Counted from the first letter of the stretch, positions 26,006-34,973 are shown. The stretch: 64,000 nt of DNA from an uncultured Oscillospiraceae bacterium (GCA_910586535.1 CAJUHS010000002.1:62001-126000); one strand, 5' to 3'. Made by a program: numbers and translations. Notes: generated by a model from the letters alone, not told the origin.

Positions 26006-26998
26006 ATGTCCTTTGACAAATACATATATGAAAAAGCCGAAAACGAGGTCAAGCAAAACAGGTTTCGTGCCGAAAGAGAAGCCGAAGAAAGAGCTTTGGA
26101 AGCCGAGCGGAAGATACCGGAAATAAAGGAAATAAGCAACGAGCTTTCACGCACAAGTATTGAACTTTCAAAGCTTATACTGAAAAACAAAGGTGATTTT
26201 AAGGAAAACTTTGAGAAGATCAAAAACCGAAACATTCAAGGTCAGGAAATGATACGTTCCCTGCTTACCCGAAACGGATATCCTGCGGATTATCTCGAAC
26301 CGCGCTACAGCTGCGTCAAATGCTGCGACAAAGGATTTTATGAGGGACAACGCTGCTCCTGCTTCGAAAGGCTGCTTACCCGCTTTGCAGTAGAAAAGCT
26401 CAACTCTGAAGCCAATATGCCCGACTGCGACTTTGAGCATTTCTCTCTGTCATATTACGAGGGCAGATCGGATTCCGGAGTCGACTGCTTCAAAAGAATG
26501 TCGGAAAATCTGGAGTTTTGCAGGCAGTACGCCGAACGGTTTTCAACAAATTCATCAAGCCTGTTCCTGCTGGGAAAAACAGGAATCGGCAAGACCCATA
26601 TTTCACTATCAATAGCTAAAGAGGTAATAAAACGCGGCTTTACTGTCGCTTATGGCTCTCTGTTAAACTACTTAAGAATAATTGAAAAGGAACACTTCGG
26701 AAGAAGCGAAAATCCCGAAACGGACACGCTTCAGATACTTATAGGCGCAGATCTGCTTATTCTTGATGATTTAGGCTCAGAGTTCCGCACAAACTTTTAT
26801 GAATCCGTGATATACAATATCGTTAACTCACGCATTAATCTGGGACTTCCTACCATTATAAGCAGCAATCTTTCCGTACCTGAACTGCAGAAAAACTACA
26901 ATGACAGAATTATTTCACGACTTTTTAGCGTATACCATATTATTCCATTTGTCGGAGAGGACATTCGTCAGATAAAACGGCTTAATGAAGAATTTTAA
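26006..26998 (+). CDS. DnaC/DnaI-like helicase-loader ATPase
   Basis: A 330-residue AAA+ ATPase of the DnaC/DnaI/IstB group that delivers the DnaB-type helicase to DNA. The N-terminus is a charged helix (about 1-85), followed by a four-Cys zinc-like element CVKCCDKGFYEGQRCSC. Walker A is GKTGIGKT (190-197) and Walker B is ILDDLGSE with the two Asp at 254-255. A sensor-1 type STIISSNL-like strand and the arginine of RIISRLF complete the ATPase. It is coupled to the upstream dnaD-like gene. An IS21 IstB origin is unlikely because no transposase is adjacent. Confidence 0.92.
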   Translation: MSFDKYIYEKAENEVKQNRFRAEREAEERALEAERKIPEIKEISNELSRTSIELSKLILKNKGDFKENFEKIKNRNIQGQEMIRSLLTRNGYPADYLEPRYSCVKCCDKGFYEGQRCSCFERLLTRFAVEKLNSEANMPDCDFEHFSLSYYEGRSDSGVDCFKRMSENLEFCRQYAERFSTNSSSLFLLGKTGIGKTHISLSIAKEVIKRGFTVAYGSLLNYLRIIEKEHFGRSENPETDTLQILIGADLLILDDLGSEFRTNFYESVIYNIVNSRINLGLPTIISSNLSVPELQKNYNDRIISRLFSVYHIIPFVGEDIRQIKRLNEEF

Positions 26999-27026
26999 AG
27001 AATTTCTATTTTTTTTCTGTTAACGG

Positions 27027-27055
27027 TTGATTTTTTATAAATAATGTTGTATAAT
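27027..27055 (+). promoter_or_regulatory. Sigma-A promoter of cheV
   Basis: TTGATT (27027-27032) and TATAAT (27050-27055) with a 17-base spacer, 29 bases before the cheV start, which has a strong AGGGAGGG ribosome site. Confidence 0.72.
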
Positions 27056-27084
27056 TATACTATAACTTAGGGAGGGATTTTTCT

Positions 27085-27999
27085 ATGAACACTAATATTT
27101 TGCTGGAAAGCGGTACCAACGAGCTTGAACTTCTTGAATTTCAAGTGGGTGACAATAATTTCGGTATTAATATTTCCAAAGTTGTGGAAATTATGATAAA
27201 TGAGGACGTAACGCCCGTTCCCAATTCCCCTGAGGAGATCGAAGGCGTATTTATTCCCCGTGACAAGCTTATTTCCGTTATTGATTTACATAAGGTAGTT
27301 CATGTCCCGCATACATCTTCCGGCAAGGAAATTTTCATTATATGCGAGTTTAACCGTATGCATGTTGCTTTTCATGTTACAAGCGTAAAGGGCATACAGA
27401 GAATATCCTGGGCGGATATTGCCGACCCGCCGGCCGTTACCAGCGGAAGCAGCGACGAGGCTATAGGTCTTGCAACGGGAGTCGCAAAGATCAACGACAG
27501 GATCATCATTATCATGGACTTTGAAAAAATTGTTTCCACGCTCAACCGTGACGCTGGTCTTGACATTAACGGTCTTGAAAAGATCGACAGACCTACGGTC
27601 ATGACGGGAAACAAACATATTGTTGTTGCCGATGACTCTAAGTTCCTCAACAAGATGATCACTGACTCGCTGTCCAAGGTCGGTTTCCACAATATCATGT
27701 CTTTCAGCAACGGTCAGGACGCGTGGGAATACGTTCAGAGTTTCAAGGACAAGGATGACGATATCACTTCTCACATTGCCTGCATTATAAGCGACATTGA
27801 AATGCCCAAAATGGACGGTCACAGACTTACAAAGTTAATTAAGGACGATAAGACCCTTTCACAGATACCGGTGCTGCTGTTCTCCTCACTTATAAACGAA
27901 CAGATGATTGCAAAGGGAAAATCTGTAGGCGCGGACGGTCAGTTCTCAAAGCCTCAGATTAAAGAGCTTATCAGTTATCTTATCAAGGTTCTTTCATGA
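27085..27999 (+). CDS. cheV: Chemotaxis protein CheV
   Basis: A 304-residue fusion of a CheW-like coupling domain (about residues 12-155) and a response-regulator receiver domain (about 177-304). It links chemoreceptors to CheA, and its phosphorylation adjusts adaptation. Receiver residues are the acidic pair D183-D184 (VVADDS), phospho-acceptor D237 (IISDIEMPKMDGH), Ser in LLFSS (267-268) and K289 (SKPQ). No other chemotaxis gene is nearby; it stands alone between the dnaC-like gene and spoIIGA with its own promoter and terminator. This implies the organism has receptors and CheA elsewhere. Confidence 0.95.
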   Translation: MNTNILLESGTNELELLEFQVGDNNFGINISKVVEIMINEDVTPVPNSPEEIEGVFIPRDKLISVIDLHKVVHVPHTSSGKEIFIICEFNRMHVAFHVTSVKGIQRISWADIADPPAVTSGSSDEAIGLATGVAKINDRIIIIMDFEKIVSTLNRDAGLDINGLEKIDRPTVMTGNKHIVVADDSKFLNKMITDSLSKVGFHNIMSFSNGQDAWEYVQSFKDKDDDITSHIACIISDIEMPKMDGHRLTKLIKDDKTLSQIPVLLFSSLINEQMIAKGKSVGADGQFSKPQIKELISYLIKVLS

Positions 28000-28013
28000 T
28001 CAAATCATAATCT

Positions 28014-28046
28014 AAGCGGTTTGTCAAACGACAAGCCGCTTTTTTT
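28014..28046 (+). terminator. Intrinsic terminator after cheV
   Basis: aagcggtttgtc (28014-28025) pairs with gacaagccgctt (28030-28041) over 12 positions with one G-U, loop of 4, followed by a T run. It isolates cheV from the spoIIG promoter. Confidence 0.9.
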
Positions 28047-28060
28047 ATTGTTGTCCTATA

Positions 28061-28094
28061 ATCGACAGTTTTTTGAAATTCCATGGTGTATAAT
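28061..28094 (+). promoter_or_regulatory. spoIIG promoter with likely Spo0A box
   Basis: ATCGACA at 28061-28067 is, on the other strand, TGTCGAT, six of seven matches to the 0A box TGTCGAA. A perfect -10 TATAAT (28089-28094) lies 21 bases after it. B. subtilis spoIIG has Spo0A boxes at the -35 and an unusually long spacer, so the same plan is inferred here. The start codon of spoIIGA is 63 bases further on. Confidence 0.55.
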
Positions 28095-28156
28095 AAAATC
28101 AAACCTTAATCAAGCCGATAAACACATTTTCCACTTAAGAATCGAATGGTATTTTT

Positions 28157-28981
28157 ATGTACATATATGTTGATATACTTATAATCACAAACATCTACGC
28201 AAACTTTTTTCTGCTTAAAACTACTGCACGGCTTATCCATACGCCGATAAGAAACAGCAAGTGTATCATAGGAGCAATTGTCGGCAGTCTGTTTTCACTT
28301 ATAATACTGCTACCTCCGATAAATTCATTTCTGCTGCTTCTTATACGTATCTTGTCAGCAGTACTTATGATAACAGTATCGTTCGGCGGAGGAAAATCTC
28401 CCGGTGAGCTTTTCAAAACAGGGGTAACATTCTTTTTTGTCTGCTTTATCTTTGCGGGAATAGAATACGGACTGGCAGTTCTTTCCGGCGGAAAAAATAT
28501 GCTCTGGCATAATTCCACGCTGTATGTGAATGTTTCGCTGCTGACGCTGGTTATTTCAACTATAGTTTCATATGCTGCCGTGTGTTTTGTCCGTTACTAT
28601 ATGGACGGCAAAAACTCTGCGGATATAACGTATGACCTGATAATAACCAGAAACGGAAAAACGGTATTGGTCAATGCCGTTGGCGATACCTGCAATAACC
28701 TCACAGACGTATTTACTGGTAAGCCAGTCATAGTCTGCTGCAAAAGCAGCGTACTCGGGCTTTTAAAGGATAACGAACCCGATACGGAAGTTCCCGGCGG
28801 CGGCTGGAGACTTATCCCGTTTTCCACGATTCATTCTGAGGGTATGCTGCCTATTTTCAAACCGTCGGAAATTATTGTTAAAAATACAGAAAACGGCGCT
28901 ATTAAATCTATTGATGTCTATATCGGCGTTACAGATAAGGAAATGGAACACGCCGTTTTTAATCCTAAAATACTCAGATAA
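28157..28981 (+). CDS. spoIIGA: Sporulation sigma-E factor-processing peptidase SpoIIGA
   Basis: A 274-residue membrane aspartyl protease that cleaves pro-sigma-E in the mother cell after a signal from the forespore. Five hydrophobic segments fill residues 4-145 (starting MYIYVDILIITNIYANFFLL). The C-terminal protease half has GDTCN (residues 176-180), where D177 matches the catalytic Asp of the usual DTGN/DSGN motif; the Gly is Cys here. It is followed by the substrate gene sigE after 23 bases, the conserved spoIIG operon. The ribosome site is weak. Confidence 0.93.
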   Translation: MYIYVDILIITNIYANFFLLKTTARLIHTPIRNSKCIIGAIVGSLFSLIILLPPINSFLLLLIRILSAVLMITVSFGGGKSPGELFKTGVTFFFVCFIFAGIEYGLAVLSGGKNMLWHNSTLYVNVSLLTLVISTIVSYAAVCFVRYYMDGKNSADITYDLIITRNGKTVLVNAVGDTCNNLTDVFTGKPVIVCCKSSVLGLLKDNEPDTEVPGGGWRLIPFSTIHSEGMLPIFKPSEIIVKNTENGAIKSIDVYIGVTDKEMEHAVFNPKILR

Positions 28982-29004
28982 AATTTTGAAAGGAATGACC
29001 AACA

Positions 29005-29730
29005 TTGAATATCCGTACAAAAATTATCAACAAAATCAAATTCATTTGGCAGAAAATAATGCTAAGAAAAAATGTTAAAAACATTTTTTACATAAACGGT
29101 CCTGAAACTCTCCCCGCCCCCCTTTCCAAAACACAGGAAGAGGAAGTTTTCCTAATGCTCGAGACTGATGAGGAAAATGCTCGCCGTATCCTTATAACGC
29201 ATAATCTGCGCTTGGTGGTATATATTGCCAAAAAATTTGAATCCACAGGAATAGGCATAGAAGACCTTGTCTCAATAGGCACAATAGGACTTATCAAGGC
29301 GGTAAAAACATTTTGTCCCAGCAAAAACATCAAGCTTGCAACCTATGCTTCACGCTGCATAGAAAACGAGATACTTATGTTCCTGCGGAAGTCCAGCCAG
29401 TACAAAAACGAAATATCAATAGATGAACCGCTCAACATCGACTGGGACGGAAACGAGCTGCTTCTGTCCGATATTCTTGGTACGGATGAGGATACTGTAA
29501 ACGGCAACATTGAAAATGAAGCGGAAAAATCAATACTTCTTGAAGCGGTTGAACGGCTTCCCGAACGTGAAAAATGCATTATGAAAATGCGGTTCGGTCT
29601 TACCGACGGAAAAGAAAAAACACAGAAGGAAGTAGCAGACATCATAGGAATATCCCAATCATACATATCAAGACTGGAAAAGCGCATTATAAAAAAGCTT
29701 CGGCGTGAACTTGAAAAGGTGATCTCATAA
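29005..29730 (+). CDS. sigE: RNA polymerase sporulation sigma factor sigma-E (pro-form)
   Basis: Mother-cell sigma factor made as an inactive precursor. The TTG start at 29005 is chosen because AAAGGAA precedes it and it gives the expected basic amphipathic pro-sequence of about 28 residues. Cleavage by SpoIIGA would fall near F28-Y29, just before INGPETLP, by comparison with B. subtilis VY-YIGG. Region 2 is [12 protein letters not shown]...[15 protein letters not shown] and the -10-reading part is [15 protein letters not shown]. Region 4 ends [19 protein letters not shown]. The sigG gene follows after 87 bases. Confidence 0.97.
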   Translation: MNIRTKIINKIKFIWQKIMLRKNVKNIFYINGPETLPAPLSKTQEEEVFLMLETDEENARRILITHNLRLVVYIAKKFESTGIGIEDLVSIGTIGLIKAVKTFCPSKNIKLATYASRCIENEILMFLRKSSQYKNEISIDEPLNIDWDGNELLLSDILGTDEDTVNGNIENEAEKSILLEAVERLPEREKCIMKMRFGLTDGKEKTQKEVADIIGISQSYISRLEKRIIKKLRRELEKVIS

Positions 29731-29771
29731 TTTCCAGTTTTTGTATTGTCCTAAAATGAATATTAAAAACG

Positions 29772-29810
29772 GCTCCTGACAATAATTTTAGTAATATTAT
29801 TGTCAGGAGC
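29772..29810 (+). promoter_or_regulatory. 15-bp hairpin that buries the sigG ribosome-binding site
   Basis: gctcctgacaataat (29772-29786) and attattgtcaggagc (29796-29810) are perfect inverted repeats with a 9-base loop. The 3' arm contains AGGAG (29805-29809), the only ribosome site for sigG, whose ATG follows at 29818. No T run follows, so it is not a terminator. A transcript reading through from spoIIG would fold the site away; one starting inside or after the 5' arm would not. A leader stem-loop of this kind has been described for B. subtilis spoIIIG. Confidence 0.8.
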
Positions 29811-29817
29811 TAAAATT

Positions 29818-30597
29818 ATGTACTACAATAAGGTTGATATAAGCGGCGTGGATACGTCCAAGCTTACGGTTTTAAAGGAATCGGAAAAGCTTGAGCTTCT
29901 TAAACTGTGCAAAAAAGGCGGCGCGGAGGGCAAGGAAGCCCGCCAAAAGCTGATAAACGGAAATCTGCGCCTTGTTCTGAGTGTTATCCAGAAGTTTATA
30001 GGACGGGGCGAAAACGCCGACGATCTGTTTCAGGTCGGTTGTATCGGGCTTATGAAAGCAATTGACAACTTTAATACCGACCTTGACGTGAGGTTCTCCA
30101 CATATGCCGTTCCTATGATATGCGGAGAAGTACGGCGCTATATGCGCGACAACAATCCCATAAGAGTAAGCCGCTCTCTCCGCGATCTGGCGTACAAAGC
30201 CATGCAGGCAAAGGAACAGCTTATAAATAAAAATCAAAAAGAACCCACGATAAAAGAGATTGCCGAGCTTATAGGAGTAAAACAGTCGGATGTTGTTCTC
30301 GCTTTGGAAAGCATTACAGACCCGATATCGCTGTATGAACCGGTATACTCCGACGCCGGGGACACGCTTTATGTACTTGACCAAGTTGGCGACAAAAACG
30401 ACGATTCCAACTGGCTGGACGAGATATCCCTTAAAGAAGCAATAAACCTGCTCCAGCCCAGGGAAAAAAATATTCTGTACCTAAGATTTTTTCTTGGAAA
30501 AACTCAAGTGGAAGTTGCAAACGAGATAGGAATATCACAGGCTCAGGTATCACGGTTGGAAAAAAATACGTTAGGAAAAATAAAAGGTCAGATATAA
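29818..30597 (+). CDS. sigG: RNA polymerase sporulation sigma factor sigma-G
   Basis: Late forespore sigma factor of 259 residues. The ATG at 29818 gives the family N-terminus MYYNKVDISGVDTSKLTVL, matching the NKVEICGVDTSKLPVL start of B. subtilis sigma-G. Region 2 contains NLRLVLSVIQKF and DDLFQVGCIGLMKAIDNF, then RFSTYAVPMICGEVRRYMRD and the sigma-G/F specific NPIRVSRSLRDLAYKA. Region 4 ends EVANEIGISQAQVSRLEK. Translation is likely gated by the hairpin just upstream. It follows sigE as in other spore formers and ends at a bidirectional terminator. Confidence 0.97.
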   Translation: MYYNKVDISGVDTSKLTVLKESEKLELLKLCKKGGAEGKEARQKLINGNLRLVLSVIQKFIGRGENADDLFQVGCIGLMKAIDNFNTDLDVRFSTYAVPMICGEVRRYMRDNNPIRVSRSLRDLAYKAMQAKEQLINKNQKEPTIKEIAELIGVKQSDVVLALESITDPISLYEPVYSDAGDTLYVLDQVGDKNDDSNWLDEISLKEAINLLQPREKNILYLRFFLGKTQVEVANEIGISQAQVSRLEKNTLGKIKGQI

Positions 30598-30639
30598 ATG
30601 TAAAACGTACCGGAACAAAAGCTTCGGTACGTTTTACAT
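30598..30639. terminator. Bidirectional terminator between sigG and rubrerythrin
   Basis: atgtaaaacgtaccg (30598-30612) and cggtacgttttacat (30625-30639) form a perfect 15-bp stem with a 12-base loop, flanked by A/T-rich tails on both sides. It serves the two converging genes. Confidence 0.85.
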
Positions 30640-30650
30640 TTAATTCTAAA

Positions 30651-31184
30651 TCAATAATTCTCTTTTCTTACTTCAAAATAGCTCTGAGGGTGATTGCATA
30701 CAGGACATACGTCCGGAGCCTTTTTGCCCATGACAAGATGACCGCAGTTCCTGCACTCCCACATTTTCATTTCGCCCTTTTCAAATACCTGCTGCATCTC
30801 TATATTGTTCAGCAGCGCGCGGTAACGCTCTTCATGAGCCTTTTCTATTGCACCTACTGCTCTGAATTTCTCCGCAAGTTCGATAAAGCCCTCTTCCTCA
30901 GCGTCCTTTGCAAAGCTTTCATACATATCAGTCCACTCGTAGTTTTCTCCGTCAGCAGCGGCAGCAAGATTAGCCTTTGTATTTCCAATGCCGCTCAAAG
31001 CCTTAAACCACATTTTAGCGTGTTCCTTTTCGTTGTCGGCTGTTTTAAGGAATATTTCTGCTATCTGCTCATATCCCTCTTTTTTGGCAACGCTTGCAAA
31101 ATATGTATATTTGTTTCTTGCCTGACTTTCTCCAGCAAAAGCTGAAAGAAGATTCGCTTCGGTTTTTGTTCCTTTAAGTTCCAT
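30651..31184 (-). CDS. rbr: Rubrerythrin
   Basis: A cytoplasmic non-haem di-iron protein of 177 residues that reduces hydrogen peroxide in anaerobes. The ferritin-like domain supplies iron ligands in [35 protein letters not shown] and [10 protein letters not shown]. The C-terminal rubredoxin-like domain has two Cys pairs, CRNC and CPVC, which carry the FeS4 centre. The ATG at 31184 has AGAGGT upstream; an in-frame extension to 31244 would include the promoter and is rejected. It has a perfect consensus promoter, so strong expression is expected. Confidence 0.97.
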   Translation of the reverse strand: MELKGTKTEANLLSAFAGESQARNKYTYFASVAKKEGYEQIAEIFLKTADNEKEHAKMWFKALSGIGNTKANLAAAADGENYEWTDMYESFAKDAEEEGFIELAEKFRAVGAIEKAHEERYRALLNNIEMQQVFEKGEMKMWECRNCGHLVMGKKAPDVCPVCNHPQSYFEVRKENY

Positions 31185-31215
31185 AAAAATACCTCTTTTC
31201 CAAATATTTTTATTA

Positions 31216-31244
31216 ATTATACACCACGTAACGTTCTTTGTCAA
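31216..31244 (-). promoter_or_regulatory. Perfect consensus sigma-A promoter of rubrerythrin
   Basis: Minus-strand TTGACA (31239-31244) and TATAAT (31216-31221) are both exact and 17 bases apart. In the 348-base interval up to the beta-galactosidase gene I see only this promoter, the divergent one at 31424-31452 and a small 6-bp stem near 31326-31339. No PerR-like palindrome was recognised. Confidence 0.88.
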
Positions 31245-31423
31245 GCAAGATATTTCCTGCCACAGTCACACAAATCAATTTTATTAAAATAAATTCATGT
31301 TTAACGCAGAATGACGGCTCAGGCGGCGTGGCTCCACGCATATTGTCTATTACAAATTATGGACTTTCTTTAAAATATAATTGATTAAATTACTTTTATC
31401 TGAAGAAAATTTTCCGAAAAGTA

Positions 31424-31452
31424 TTGTCATATGCAATAATTTATGTTAAAAT
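31424..31452 (+). promoter_or_regulatory. Sigma-A promoter of the GH2 beta-galactosidase gene
   Basis: TTGTCA (31424-31429) and TAAAAT (31447-31452) with a 17-base spacer, 80 bases before the ATG. GGAGG lies 9 bases before the start codon. Confidence 0.68.
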
Positions 31453-31532
31453 TAATATCAATTTATTGTGATATTTTAGGTAAAGGACGATCTTCCCGAT
31501 AAAAACCAAAAATTAAACCGGAGGCTGAAAAT

Positions 31533-34500
31533 ATGAAAAAACTATTTAACAACGATTGGGAGTTCCAGAAAACCGATGTGGAACTTTCATTGGACAATCT
31601 GGAAGAAAACAGCTGGAAAAGAGTCGATATCCCCCATGACTGGCTGATACACCAAACAAAGGATCTGTATGAAACAAGCGCAGGCTGGTACAGAAAAAGC
31701 TTTAATGTAAACGGTTCTGCCGCCGCAAGAATCGTACGCTTCGAGGGTGTATATATGGATACTGCCGTATGGGTAAACGGCAAACCCGCAGGCGAATGGA
31801 AATACGGCTACTCTACTTTCGAGTTCAACATTACAGCACTTCTTCACGAGGGAGAAAATGAAATCGTGGTAAAGGTATCCCACCGTTCTCCCAACTCACG
31901 CTGGTATTCAGGCGCCGGTATATTCCGCAATGTTTATCTGCTGGAGCATAAAGGCGCATACCTGATATCCGACGGAGTATACTTCTCAGAAAAACAGGAC
32001 GTTCAAAACAGCAATATCAGAAATATTAAGCTGTCCGCCGAAAGCATCGGAGGGGATTCGGTTGAATACGTTATTTCTGATGAAAACGGAAAGGTACTGC
32101 TGACCGCTAAAAGCAATCCCAATGAGGAAATAGCTGTAACTGCTGAAAATCCACGCCTTTGGGATACTGATTCGCCGTACCTTTACACCCTCGAAACAAA
32201 GCTTTACGACGGCGGAATTGTTACGGACAGTCAATCCTGCAAAATAGGATTCAGAACAATAGAGTTCAGAGCGGACAGCGGTTTTTGGCTCAACGGAAAA
32301 AACATCAAACTGAACGGAGTGTGTCTGCACCATGATCTTGGCGCGCTTGGCGCGGCGGTAAACAAAACTGCTCTGAAACGGCAGCTTACTGCCATGAAAG
32401 AAATGGGCGCAAACGCTGTCAGAACGTCACACAATCCTCCGGCTGTTGAGCTCATGGAGCTTTGCGACGAAATGGGAATACTGGTGGACAGTGAAGCTTT
32501 CGATATGTGGGAACTGAAAAAGACCGATTACGACTACGCACGCTTTTTTGATGACTGGTACACCCGCGACGTGGCAAGCTGGGTACGCCGCGACAGAAAT
32601 CACCCTTCGGTCATAATGTGGAGCGTGGGCAACGAAATTTACGATACGCACTCGTCCCCAAGGGGCGTTGAGGTAACAAAAATGCTTTGCGCCGAAGTCA
32701 GAAAACATGACTTTAACCACAACGCCTATACCACTATAGGATCCAACTATATTGAGTGGGAGGGCGCCCAAAACTGCGCCATGGAGATCGAGACCGTAGG
32801 CTACAACTACGGCGAGAGGCTTTATGAGGATCACCACCGCCGTCACCCCGAATGGTTTATCTACGGCAGCGAGACCGCCGCAAGAGTACAGAGCAGAAAC
32901 GTGTACCACTTCCCGAAGTCTGCAGCATACATAACTCACGATGATATGCAGTGCTCCTGCCTGGAAAACTGCCGCGCGGGAATTTCCGAACGCACCGCTC
33001 AGACCTCAATTATTGCTGACAGGGACACTCCTTTCTGCGCGGGACAATTCATTTGGACAGGCAGCGATTATCTGGGCGAACCAAGTCCCTACTCCACAAA
33101 AAATTCATACTACGGTCAGATAGATACCGCCGGTTTCCGCAAGGACAGCTACTATCTTTATCAGGCTGCTTGGACAAACAAGACCGTGCTGCACCTTATG
33201 CCTTACTGGGATTTTAACGATGGTCAGATTATCGATGTTATGGTGTACACAAACCAGCCTTATGCCGAACTGTTCTTTAACGGAAAATCACTGGGCAAAA
33301 AGGCTGTTGAGGGTATCTACAGCGCTGACTGGCAGCTTCCTTATCAAAAGGGAGAGCTTAAAGCTGTTTCCTACGGCAAGGACGGTAAAATCACCGCTGA
33401 GGACAGCGTGTGCTCCTTCAGCGATACTGCGGAAATACGTCTCACGCCCGATAAGACCGTACTGAAAGCCGACGGCGATGACATGATCTTTTTAGACATC
33501 TCTGCTTACGACTTTGATGGTATATTTGTCGCAAACGCACGAAACCGTGTAATAGTCGAGGTAAGCGGAGCTGGACGTTTGGTAGGTCTTGACAGCGGTG
33601 ACAGCACCGATTACGATGAGTTCAAATCAACCTCAAAAAAGCTTTTCGGCGGCAAGCTCCTTGCAATGATCGCAGGAAAGGATCACGGAGGCGAAATTAC
33701 GGTCAAAGTTACTTCTGCGGAACTTCCCGAAGCTTCTCTAACTCTTTCGGCAGAAGACGCAGCGATTCCCGACGGTTCGGCAAACGCATTTGAGGAAAAC
33801 TGTCCTGTTGGAACAATGAAAGAGATACCCGTAAGAAAGATAGAGCTTTCAGCGACCGCACAGCATTTTGACGGACAGCTCACTGAAACTGAAGTCACAG
33901 CAAAAATTCTGCCCGAAAACGCTGACTATAGCGTAGAGTGGGCTGCCGTTACCGAAACAGGAGTTATTACAAATCTTGCCACTGTTGAGACTGCCAAAGA
34001 AAACAACTGCAAAGCAAATGTAAAGGTATTCGGAGACGGAAAATTCAGGCTTCGTTGTTATTGCAGAAACGGCAAGCCAGACCCGGAGGTAATATCCGAA
34101 CTGGAAATGGACGTTCAGGGACTTGGCAGCGTGGCAATAGACCCATATGCAGGTCTTGTAAGGGGAAGTCTCTATAACATGAGTCCCTCACAGCTTGACG
34201 AGGTATCCGAGGGCGGAGTCAAGATCGAGCGCGGATACGGAAATATAGTCGGCTTCCGCAATGTAGATTTCGGCAGGGGCGGTTCGGACAGATTCTCCGT
34301 GACCCTTATCAACTGGCACAACAACGACGAAGTAAAATTCTCCGTCTGGAGCGGAATGCCACATGAGAACGGCTCAGAAAAGCTCGGCGATTTTGCCTAC
34401 TGCGCAGACTTTATCTGGCAGACCTACATTCCAAACAGCTTTAAGCTTGACCGTCCGTTAAAATGCGTTAAAGACCTGTGCTTTGAATTTGAGGATTCAG

Positions 34501-34907
34501 AAAAAAGAATTTATTTCGGAGGATTCCTCTTTGAGGGCGGTGACGAATCCTATTCGGAAATATGTGCGGCGGATTTCTCAAATATCCGCGGAGACAGCTT
34601 TACTTCAACTGAAAACGGAGTTGAACACATCGGCAACAACGTTTTCATCGACTACGACGGATTCGACTTCTCAAACGGCATAACAAGCATTACCGTTAAG
34701 GGTAAGACCCGCAACGCCAACGATTCGGTACATATGAGGATCATCGGCGAAAACAGCGAGGTAAAGGAGATACTCGAATTTTCCAAAAGCGAAGATTACG
34801 TTGAAAAAACCTTTACCGTACATAGCCTAACAGGAAAAGCCGATATTAAGTTCGATTTTCTGCCCGGATGCGACTTCGATTTCATGAGCTTCAGATTCAA
34901 CGCGTGA
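31533..34907 (+). CDS. Glycoside hydrolase family 2 protein (beta-galactosidase-like)
   Basis: A large cytoplasmic enzyme of 1124 residues (no signal peptide). A sugar-binding jelly roll (about 1-165, with VDIPHDWLIH and WYRKSF) is followed by an Ig-like domain, then the catalytic TIM barrel (about 265-560) with acid/base E368 in WSVGNEIYD and nucleophile E447 in YGSETAAR. A DUF4982-type domain follows (about 565-630, VYTNQPYAELFFNGKSLG), then further beta domains and a C-terminal carbohydrate-binding-like module after about 880. It probably splits beta-galactosides; beta-glucuronide or other GH2 activity is not excluded. It is monocistronic. Confidence 0.9.
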   Translation: MKKLFNNDWEFQKTDVELSLDNLEENSWKRVDIPHDWLIHQTKDLYETSAGWYRKSFNVNGSAAARIVRFEGVYMDTAVWVNGKPAGEWKYGYSTFEFNITALLHEGENEIVVKVSHRSPNSRWYSGAGIFRNVYLLEHKGAYLISDGVYFSEKQDVQNSNIRNIKLSAESIGGDSVEYVISDENGKVLLTAKSNPNEEIAVTAENPRLWDTDSPYLYTLETKLYDGGIVTDSQSCKIGFRTIEFRADSGFWLNGKNIKLNGVCLHHDLGALGAAVNKTALKRQLTAMKEMGANAVRTSHNPPAVELMELCDEMGILVDSEAFDMWELKKTDYDYARFFDDWYTRDVASWVRRDRNHPSVIMWSVGNEIYDTHSSPRGVEVTKMLCAEVRKHDFNHNAYTTIGSNYIEWEGAQNCAMEIETVGYNYGERLYEDHHRRHPEWFIYGSETAARVQSRNVYHFPKSAAYITHDDMQCSCLENCRAGISERTAQTSIIADRDTPFCAGQFIWTGSDYLGEPSPYSTKNSYYGQIDTAGFRKDSYYLYQAAWTNKTVLHLMPYWDFNDGQIIDVMVYTNQPYAELFFNGKSLGKKAVEGIYSADWQLPYQKGELKAVSYGKDGKITAEDSVCSFSDTAEIRLTPDKTVLKADGDDMIFLDISAYDFDGIFVANARNRVIVEVSGAGRLVGLDSGDSTDYDEFKSTSKKLFGGKLLAMIAGKDHGGEITVKVTSAELPEASLTLSAEDAAIPDGSANAFEENCPVGTMKEIPVRKIELSATAQHFDGQLTETEVTAKILPENADYSVEWAAVTETGVITNLATVETAKENNCKANVKVFGDGKFRLRCYCRNGKPDPEVISELEMDVQGLGSVAIDPYAGLVRGSLYNMSPSQLDEVSEGGVKIERGYGNIVGFRNVDFGRGGSDRFSVTLINWHNNDEVKFSVWSGMPHENGSEKLGDFAYCADFIWQTYIPNSFKLDRPLKCVKDLCFEFEDSEKRIYFGGFLFEGGDESYSEICAADFSNIRGDSFTSTENGVEHIGNNVFIDYDGFDFSNGITSITVKGKTRNANDSVHMRIIGENSEVKEILEFSKSEDYVEKTFTVHSLTGKADIKFDFLPGCDFDFMSFRFNA

Positions 34908-34973
34908 TAAAGAGCACATACAACATTATTCAATTCCCGTCGTGCAGAAAAACTTTTCGGATATTGTAAGTTG

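Noticed and set aside
29743-29770. Sigma-F promoter for sigG
   Set aside because: GTATT at 29743 resembles the -35, but no GGNNANANT-like -10 is found at the right spacing, so it was not annotated.
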